From the NCBI RefSeq assembly GCF_002999335.1, contig NW_020312342.1, positions 1 to 11,381 on the forward strand: a stretch of 11,381 bases of DNA. Direction: 5' to 3'. Positions within the stretch are counted from its first letter, which is position 1. Each line of letters opens with the position of its first letter. The DNA is from Cyclospora cayetanensis. Lineage: Eukaryota > Apicomplexa > Conoidasida > Eucoccidiorida > Eimeriidae. The notes below the pieces were generated by a model. It searched no databases. It was not told the DNA's origin and saw only the letters and a list, made by a program, of their open reading frames with translations. Below are positions 1-6,436 of the stretch, piece by piece. The position numbers and the translations under genes are program-made.

Positions 1-258
1 ACACCTTTATTACAGCAACACCTTTATTACAGCAACACCTTCATTACAGGAACAATTTGATGACAGCAACACCTTGATTACAGCAACAATGAATGATACA
101 TCAACACCTTTATTACAGCAACACCTTCATTACAGGAACAATTTGATGACAGCAACAACTCGATTACAGCAACAATTTGATGACAGCAACAATACGGAAT
201 ACAGGAACACCTTTATTGCAGCAACAATGAATAATATAGCAACACCTCTATTACAGCA
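1..258. repeat. 17-bp minisatellite (ACACCTTTATTACAGCA family)
   Basis: Tandem units of about 17 bp open the window. The first two are identical (ACACCTTTATTACAGCA); later units drift to ACACCTTCATTACAGGA, ACAATTTGATGACAGCA and ACAATGAATGATACATCA. The array probably continues beyond the left edge. Seventeen is not a multiple of three and the units mix A/T-rich and CAG-like words, so the short open frames over it are not credible genes. It lies downstream of the minus-strand RING gene. Confidence 0.9.
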
Positions 259-415
259 GCGATAAATAGTATACATAGCACCAACAAGTAGTACGTAGCA
301 CCAATAAATAGTGGTATATATAGCGCCAGTGAATAGTAGTTGGGCAAAAATGTGAAGCGTATGGTCTAAGGGGAGTGTGGCACGCAGCAAAGTGTGCAGC
401 ACAGAGCAACAGGAG
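259..415. other. Downstream flank of the RING gene with a degenerate AATAGTA...TAGCACC repeat
   Basis: From 259 to about 340 there are three or four loose copies of a 20-25 bp unit (AAATAGTATACATAGCACC, AAGTAGTACGTAGCACC, AAATAGTGGTATATATAGCGCC). From 341 to the RING stop codon at 416 the sequence is unique. It is presumably the 3' untranslated or downstream region of the minus-strand gene. No gene was seen here. Confidence 0.5.
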
Positions 416-2097
416 CTAGTGGCTTGTGAGCTGAGCATACCGTCTACAAAGTGGGCAGAAACTGGCTTTGGTGAGGACTGCATGGATGCAACTGCCGCAG
501 AAGACGTGAGAGCAAGGCGTAAAGACGGGGTGTAGCAGCAACTCGAGGCAGATGCTGCAGCGGAAGTCGTATTCGCTGTAGAAAGAATCCACAGATAATT
601 GGTACCGTTCAACATGTTTGTTTCGTTGTGAACGGGAGCCGCCACTACTGCTGCCCTTGTTGCTTGATCGAATACTACCCTTGACGCTACAGGGAAGCAG
701 CCTCAGCTTCCTCATCGCGTGGCTGTTGAGCAGCTGCAGCGTCTGCTGCTGCAGCTCTGGTCTGTCGGGAGTAGCGGATCTCCCGCTGCTGCTGCTGCTG
801 CTGCTGTTGCTGCGCAGCAGCAGCAGCAACGCTCCTAGACCTCTGTCTGAGCTCAGAAGCAAAGGGGAAACTCCGTTTCTCAAAGAAGCGACGGCGGCAG
901 CAGCAGAGTTCAGTCCAGTGCTGCTCCCAACTGCGAGACGCTGAGCCTGCTGCCGCAAACGGCTTCTCAAGGCAGCATCCTGCAGAATGCATGCAAAATT
1001 CAAAGGCGCATACGCGTAAACATTCTTATGATACATACATACATATACATATGTATATGTACATATATATACATACATATATGCATATATCCAAATACAC
1101 ATACATATATATATTCATACATATGTATACATATATCTGTACACAAATACACATACATGTATATGCATATATACATACATATATGTATACATACAAATAC
1201 ACATACATAGATACGCACATACATAGAAACACACAGACATGTATACGCATATGTATATATATATATATACACAATTACACATACATAGATACACACATAC
1301 ATAGAAACACAAATACATGTATAAATATACATATATAAACACAAATACACACACATATACATACACATATACACATACATACACTTAAGCACAAATACAC
1401 ATATATGTACACAAATACACATACACAAACATACACATATACACATACATACACTTAAGCACAAATACACATATATGTACACAAATACACATACATAAAC
1501 ATACACATACATACACATATACACATACATACACTTAAGCACAAATACACATATATGTTCACAAATGCACATACATCTATGTCCACAGGCGTACACACAC
1601 ACATATGCATACATACACACTTACACACAAATACACATATGCATACATGCACCTTCACATTCATAGATCTACACAAATACACAACATCCACATATACACA
1701 AATACACAACATCCACATATACACAAATACACAACATCCACATATACACAAATACACAACATCCACATATACACAAATACACAACATCCACATATACACA
1801 AATACACAACATCCACATACACACAAATACACAACATCCACATATACACAAATACACAACATCCACATATACACAAATACACAACATCCACATATACACA
1901 AATACACAACATCCACATATACACAAATACATAAACACATCACAAGAGGCCTTTGTAGCTGCCACTTGATGGCTGCGATCGAGAAGAAAAAAGCTGCACG
2001 ATAAAAAGTGTTTTTCTCCTCCTCGCGGCTCGATCGTTCTGCCCCTATTTTTACAGAGTGTAGAGCCGTTTTTTAGGCTGCCTTCTTCTTCACGTTG

Positions 2098-2161
<64 letters not shown>

Positions 2162-2338
2162 CGCAACTGAGAGAGAGACTGCACGGCGTCCACCTCTCCT
2201 CTCTCCTCTCGCTTTAAAAGCAGCCACAAACCGACGCGCAGATTCTTACCGCAAGAAAGGCTCTGGAGGCGACAGCAGTTGCACCGAGAGCTCTTGAGCC
2301 TGCAGCTGAGCTACGCAGCAGGAAGAACTGCATCGTAG

Positions 2339-2373
<35 letters not shown>

Positions 2374-2813
2374 AGCTGCTCTGAGTGCTCCTCCATGTTC
2401 ACCGAGCCTCCAAGAGCAGCCTGACGGTGCTGCAGCCTGTCCGCCTCTGCCGCTGTTGCGATGGCTGAAGAGGGCAGCCGACTAGCTGGCTGCATTCGTG
2501 TGAGGGGAGCGTCGCGTGGCGCAGTTTCATAAGGTCCACAACTTGACAGGCTAGCTGACTCTGAAGATCCTCGTCCAGCGCTTCGCCTGCTGCAGTAGGT
2601 GGAAGGAGAATTCATGCTCCTTCCGCCGCGATCAGCGGCTGTCGGTGTGCCTGCAGCGTCTCGGGTGCAGTGTATGTACAGCGCCTGTTGCCGCTGCGCC
2701 TGTAGTTGCTGTGCACGAGGAGGTCTGTTTCTGCGGGAGAAACCGAGAGGTCTCCGCAGAAGAAGGTGCTGTTGCTGCTGCAGGGAAGGCTGTCGCTGCT
2801 CGGAAAGACTCAT
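416..2813 (-). CDS. C3HC4 RING-finger protein, probable E3 ubiquitin ligase, two exons
   Basis: Exon 1 runs 2813 to 2250 and exon 2 runs 979 to 416, about 375 aa. The join is a GTAAGA donor (minus strand, 2249) to a TTCTGCAG acceptor (980), phase 0 on both sides. The ATG at 2813 has A at -3 and follows an in-frame TGA. Residues 329-366 (bases 559-446) form a complete C3HC4 RING: CSIC, 11 residues, C-S-H, VF, CGSC, 10 residues, CPLC. All eight zinc ligands are present. The rest is low complexity: Gln runs in exon 1 and Ser/Leu runs in exon 2, with no membrane segment. Known of the family: RING domains recruit E2 enzymes and promote ubiquitin transfer. Inferred: the substrate is unknown, and no other named domain accompanies the RING. 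The RING lies at the extreme C terminus, nine residues from the end. The RING call is firm; the exon 1 link is strong but rests on splice phase. Confidence 0.83.
1028..1670. repeat. ACATA/ACACATAC microsatellite with a 70-80 bp higher-order repeat
   Basis: The block is almost pure alternating purine/pyrimidine sequence built from ACATACATA, ATATAC and CACAAATAC words. Between about 1361 and 1575 a longer unit recurs, marked by ACACTTAAGC at 1381, 1451 and 1531 and followed each time by ACAAATACACATATATGT. The spacings are 70 and 80 bp. Confidence 0.9.
1675..1930. repeat. 25-bp minisatellite, ten copies
   Basis: The core ACAACATCCACATATACAC starts at 1681, 1706, 1731, 1756, 1781, 1806, 1831, 1856, 1881 and 1906, an exact 25-bp period. 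The copies are virtually identical; the one obvious variant is CATACAC for CATATAC near 1818. Because 25 is not divisible by three, all three frames are visited in turn, and the unit has no stop in any of them. That explains the long spurious reading frames on both strands. Confidence 0.95.
2100..2160. repeat. (TG)n dinucleotide microsatellite
   Basis: About 30 uninterrupted TG dinucleotides. The tract lies 88 bp inside the RING intron from its donor and appears as (CA)n in the transcript. A run of this length is expected to vary in length between isolates. Confidence 0.97.
2666..2684. promoter_or_regulatory. Copy 1 of a 19-bp shared motif TGCAGTGTATGTACAGCGC
   Basis: The same 19 bases occur at 7182-7200. 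This copy lies inside RING exon 1. The RING mRNA therefore carries the complement, which contains UGUACAUA, a match to the UGUANAUA consensus bound by Pumilio/PUF proteins. The shorter core TGTATGTACA also occurs at 3205-3214, and nine of its ten bases occur on the minus strand at 3590-3598. The function is unknown; the type given is a placeholder. Confidence 0.3.
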
Positions 2814-3517
2814 TGTTTGCGGGAGGCTTCAGTCATCCGCAGACGAGAAGCGAGCCCTCACCTCACTCCTCGCGACAGCCGCTGCAGCAACGGCTGACTG
2901 AAAAGCGCAATAGAAAAGCAATGTCGGCAGGGTGCCGAAAAGAGTAGAAGGAGACTCTCGCAGCCACTTTGGCGAGTCTCCGCGTCGGTGCTGCTGCCGT
3001 CCCTGCTGCTGCTGCTGCTGCTGCAGCTCATGCGGAGATGCACTCGCAAGTATTGACAAAATCTGCCGCTCCGTTGAGGCGGAAGACTCCAACAACACCA
3101 CTTAGATGCCGCTGTTGAAATCAGGATGCAGCAGAAGCCGCTGCTGCGCCTGCTGCGCGTTCGTCTGTCTGTCACCAGCAGCTGACCTTGCGGCGCTGGT
3201 CAGCTGTATGTACACCGCGGGAGCGGTGGCAGCAGCAGCAAAAGCAGAAAACGCAGTGTCTTCCAGTCACAGCGGACCTTAAAAACAAACAACAAACAGA
3301 ATGGAGGCAGAATGTTGCCTGCTCTGTCCTCCTTGCTGCAGCGTTTGCCGCAGCTGCAGAGATCCAGACAGCTCTGCGGCAGCAGCAGCTGCAGCAGCAG
3401 CAGCAGCAGCAGCTGCTGCTGCTGCTGCTGTTGTCAGTCAGTCAGGCAAAGGCTGGAGGAGAACTGCTGCTGCTACGGCTGCATCTGCGCAGGAGGTTAG
3501 GTGACCAACAAGAGACA
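2814..3517. other. Region upstream of the RING gene, no gene supported
   Basis: Short open frames exist on both strands (2858-3175 minus, 3188-3535 plus), but none has a good ATG, domain or convincing splice partner. One ATG at 3301 (A at -3, G at +4) opens a Cys-rich then Ala-run frame that ends within 67 codons. A CTG tract at about 3004-3023 and the CAG/CTG inverted repeat at 3392-3430 are the main features. The RING gene promoter should lie here, but no recognisable element was found. Confidence 0.4.
3392..3430. repeat. (CAG)7(CTG)6 inverted repeat
   Basis: Seven CAG triplets (3392-3412) run directly into six CTG triplets (3413-3430). Bases 3395-3430 are a perfect inverted repeat with 18-bp arms and no spacer. 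Either strand could fold into a hairpin or cruciform. Confidence 0.9.
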
Positions 3518-3667
3518 TTAGTAGGAGGTTTTTGAGCAGTAAAATCGCTTTAAAAAGCCATTAAAGGCAGCCTTCTCCCGAACATTAGCGTACATACAGA
3601 GAACTAACGCCCTCTGCAGGGAAAGGAGCAGCAGGATAGCAGCAGCTGCTGCTGCTGCTGCTGCCGC

Positions 3668-3714
<47 letters not shown>

Positions 3715-3932
3715 AGCGTCTGTGTGGCCGCCTTGATAAGCGGGGAGCAGCAGCAGCAGCAAACAGAAGCAGAAGCAGCAATGGCGCTGGTTAAACTGTC
3801 TCCTTGAATTTCTGGTGTCACATAGAACCCTCTGTGAAGAAGCAACTCTGCTAGAGGCGAAGTAACATCTCGCGCTGCTGCTGGGTAGGCTGCTGCAGCC
3901 GACTGCGCCTGCAGTTGCTGCTGCAATGCCAT
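3518..3932 (-). CDS. Possible small two-exon gene, unknown product
   Basis: The ATG at 3932 has A at -3 and G at +4. It opens a frame beginning MALQQQLQAQ, followed by Ala-rich sequence and then DVTSPLAELLLHRGFY, which reads like coding sequence. The simplest splice is exon A 3932-3822 (37 codons) to exon B 3613-3518, using GTGACA and CCCTGCAG in phase 0, giving about 68 aa ending FYCSKTSY. Without splicing, the frame continues through Cys and Ser runs to a stop at 3585. Exon A could instead be a 5' exon of the downstream RING gene. No family is recognised. The minus-strand polarity of the CAG triplets around it fits a minus-strand gene, but the evidence is thin. Confidence 0.28.
3646..3714. 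repeat. CTG trinucleotide tract
   Basis: Six CTG triplets, two CCG triplets (3664-3669), then fifteen CTG triplets (3670-3714). On the minus strand this is CAG. In the proposed two-exon candidate at 3518-3932 it is intronic. Confidence 0.95.
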
Positions 3933-4120
3933 AATGCGCTGTATAGACACATGCCCGAGTAGACAGTCCTTTTGCTCTGCGCTTCTCGTAGTTCTATCAG
4001 CCTTACACCCCCTAGACGGCAGCGGCAGCCGTCGAGTTTGCTGGTTTTCTCCCGATGCTTCATCACGTGTCACTGCAGCAGTGGTATGACACCATCATAG
4101 GGGCAAGAGCAGCAGAAAGA

Positions 4121-4135
4121 GTGCATGCAATGCAC
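4121..4135. promoter_or_regulatory. 15-bp palindrome GTGCAT-GCA-ATGCAC containing TGCATGCA
   Basis: Six-base arms GTGCAT and ATGCAC flank a 3-base centre, and the octamer TGCATGCA lies at 4122-4129. It sits 310 bp upstream of the ATG at 4445. GTGCA and TGCATGC are known sequence preferences of apicomplexan AP2-family regulators and of Toxoplasma promoters. Use as a regulatory site here is inference; the octamer also occurs at 988-995 inside an intron. Confidence 0.35.
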
Positions 4136-4239
4136 ATCTAGCGACAGAAATCTCAGTAACAGCAGCAGCAGCAGCAGCAGACAGCAGCAGCAGCCGTGCT
4201 ATGTCGCGGGGGGGCAGCCTCTATAGCAAACTGAGCGAA

Positions 4240-4403
4240 AGCAGCAGCAACAGCAACAGCAACAAGAGCAGCAACAGCAAGAAGAGCAGCAGCTAGAGCA
4301 GCAGCAACAAGAGCAGCAGCAACAAGAGCAGCAGCAACAAGCGCAGCAGCAACAAGAGCAGCAGCAACAAGAGCAACAGCAACAAGAGCAGCAGACGCAA
4401 TAG
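4240..4403 (+). repeat. 15-bp AACAAGAGCAGCAGC repeat with a Gln/Glu-rich stop-bounded frame
   Basis: Units such as AACAAGAGCAGCAGC recur with variants (GCG for GAG, CAACAG for CAGCAG). One plus-strand frame, between a TAG near 4214 and a TAG at 4401, reads as repeated QQQQE. It has no ATG. It could be 5' untranslated sequence of the 4445 gene or a decayed exon. Confidence 0.6.
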
Positions 4404-4444
4404 CGAGCATTGGAGATTCTTAGAGAGATATCGCAACAACGAGG

Positions 4445-6403
4445 ATGGGAAGGAGCAGCAGTTGGTGGCTTGCTGCTGCAGCAGCACTGCTGCTGTCTGC
4501 TGCTGCGGCAGTGACATTTGGCGCTGCAGCTGCTGTTAAAGACTCTGCAGCTGCAGCAAAAGCTGCTGCAGCTGCTGCAGTAGCAGCAGCAGAGGAAGGG
4601 GTGAGCTACGTAACGGCCTTTCAAACTCTTGATGCTCTTGCCGCTGCTGCTCTTCGAAGGAGTTGCTTCTCCTGTTGCTGCTGCTGCTGCTGCTCTTTCT
4701 GCTGCTGCTGCTGGTTGTTGTGGTGGGGGGGTGATGTTCAAGGCACTGATGCTCAAGGGTGTATGTTATACTTGCTGTTTCTGTTGCTGACGCTGCTGCT
4801 ATTTCTGATGCTGCTCCGTTTCTGATGCTATTTCTGATGCTGCTCCGTTTCTGATGCTATTTCTGATGCTGCTCCGTTTCTGATGCTATTTCTGATGCTG
4901 CTCTGTTTCTGATGCTGCTCTTTTTCTGATGCTGTTGCTGATGCTGCTCTGGTTCTGATGCTGCTGCTATTTCTGATGCTGTTGCTGTTTCTGATGCTGC
5001 TCTGTTTCTGATGCTGCTGTTTCTGGTGCTGCTATTTCTGATGCTGCTCTGGTTCTGATGCTGCTGCTATTTCTGATGCTGCTGCTATTTCAGATGCTGC
5101 TCTATTTCTGATGCTGTTGCTGATGCTGCTCTGGTTCCGATGCTGCTGCTATTTCTGATGCTGCTCCGTTTCTGATGCTGCTGCTATTTCTGATGCTGCT
5201 CCGTTTCTGATGCTGCTCTGTTTCTGATGCTGCTGCTATTTCTGTTACTGCTGCTATTTCTGATGCTGCTCTGTTTCTGATGCTGCCGCTGTTTTTGCTG
5301 CAGCAGCGAGCTACATTCAGTCCCAAGTTTGCGGCAAACCAGCCGCTTGATGCAGCTCACGAGGTAAGAGAAGCAGCAGCAATGCCTCCCTCAAGCGGAG
5401 GCATTGCTGCTGCTGAAGCTGATGCATTTCACGCCGAAGCAGCAGACGTTCCTCCAGGCTCAAGGCTACTACCATCAGAAATGCCAGCAGCAGATGCAGG
5501 AGCATTGGAGTCGAATGTCTATGGGCAAGAAGTACTGCCTGGAGATACACAAGCTGAGGATACACAAGCTGAGGATTCACTTGCTGAAGATGCAGCAGCA
5601 AGCGTGGAAGCGGCTCACGTTGATTTGGGTAGAGCAGCTGCTATGGAGGATCTCCCACCTGAGGCAGAAGTCGTAGAGGATTTAGTGCGAGAAACAGCTG
5701 CTATTAAAGACGCAGCAAGCGAAGCAGCTGCTGCCGTAGAGCACGTAGCATCAGAAATTCTTGCTGGAGAGCAGTTGAACAGAAAAACAGCTGCTGGAGA
5801 GGAAATAGCCAAAGAAACAGCTGTTAAGGAGGAAATAGCCAAAGAAACAGCTGTTATGGAGGAAATAGCCAAAGAAACAGCTGTTAAGGAGGAAATAGCC
5901 AAAGAAACAGCTGTTAAGGAGGAAATAGCCAAAGAAACAGCTGTTAAGGAGGAAATAGCCAAAGAAATAGCTGTTATGGAGGAAATAGCCAAAGAAACAA
6001 CTACACACAATATTGGAGCAGAGCAGCATCAGACAGCAGCAATGCCTGCAAAGGCATCATCGGTCGCTGCGAACTCTCAGCAGCACAAGCAAGAAAAGAT
6101 AGGCTATGCAGAAGCAGCAGAATCCACTCTGAGCCACGAGAGGGAAAAAGTTACTCCCTTAGAACCCTCTAAAAGTGCAGAAAAAGCGGCGAAATCAGCA
6201 GAAGGAGGACAGGAAGCAAAGACAGCAACAGCAGCAGCAAGAAAAGTTACAGCGCAGGCGACAGCAAAGGCAGCAGAAAAAGCAGAGGCATTGCAGACGA
6301 CTATACCAGAGACACCAGGCAAGGCGCAGCGCACAGCAGCAGCAGCAGCAGCAAACAGGATCCCATACAGACAGCAGCAGCAGCCACAGCAGCAGCAGCA
6401 GCC

Positions 6404-6436
<33 letters not shown>

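Larger units (their letters stand above)
980..2249 (-). other. Satellite-filled intron of the RING gene
   Basis: This is the 1270-bp interval between the two RING exons. Read on the minus strand it starts GTAAGAATC, passes a (CA)n tract, ten 25-bp units and several hundred bases of GTATGT-type microsatellite, and ends GCATGCATTCTGCAG. A TGCATGCA octamer sits at 988-995, just before the acceptor. The many open frames across it (Tyr/Val/Cys or His/Ile/Tyr repeats) are satellite artefacts. Confidence 0.75.
3933..4444. other. Region upstream of the 4445 gene, candidate promoter
   Basis: There is no supported gene between the minus-strand candidate and the ATG at 4445. A minus-strand frame crosses 3933-4073 but begins at GTG, not ATG. 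The interval holds the palindrome at 4121-4135, a CAG run at about 4159-4180 and the Gln/Glu-type repeat at 4240-4400. It should contain the promoter and 5' untranslated region of the 4445 gene. Confidence 0.4.

Noticed and set aside
130..645. Minus-strand 171-codon frame overlapping the RING exon
   Set aside because: It is a shadow of the RING reading frame. The RING cysteines and histidine occur only in the other frame.
1675..1930. CRISPR-like regular array
   Set aside because: The 25-bp units are directly tandem with no variable spacers, and the genome context is eukaryotic.
1000..1943. Long open frames on both strands rich in Tyr/Val/Cys or His/Ile/Thr
   Set aside because: They lie wholly in ACATA microsatellite and the 25-bp minisatellite, which lacks stops in all frames. 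Composition follows the repeat, not codons.
3188..3535. Plus-strand 115-codon frame with a signal-peptide-like stretch
   Set aside because: It begins at TTG and has no ATG in frame. Two other frames over the same CAG/CTG block are equally open, and no splice partner was found.
4199..4756. Minus-strand frame beginning SISALNITPPPQQPAAAAE
   Set aside because: Its start is TTG, not ATG, it turns into long Cys/Ser runs antisense to CAG repeats, and no phase-compatible exon follows. It overlaps exon 1 of the 4445 gene.
5280..5303. ATG at 5280 as start of the 4445-gene product (MLPLFLLQQRAT)
   Set aside because: It lies in the repeat just before a good acceptor, and the phase-0 join from exon 1 supplies a signal-peptide-like start. 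It remains a fallback if exon 1 is not spliced to it.
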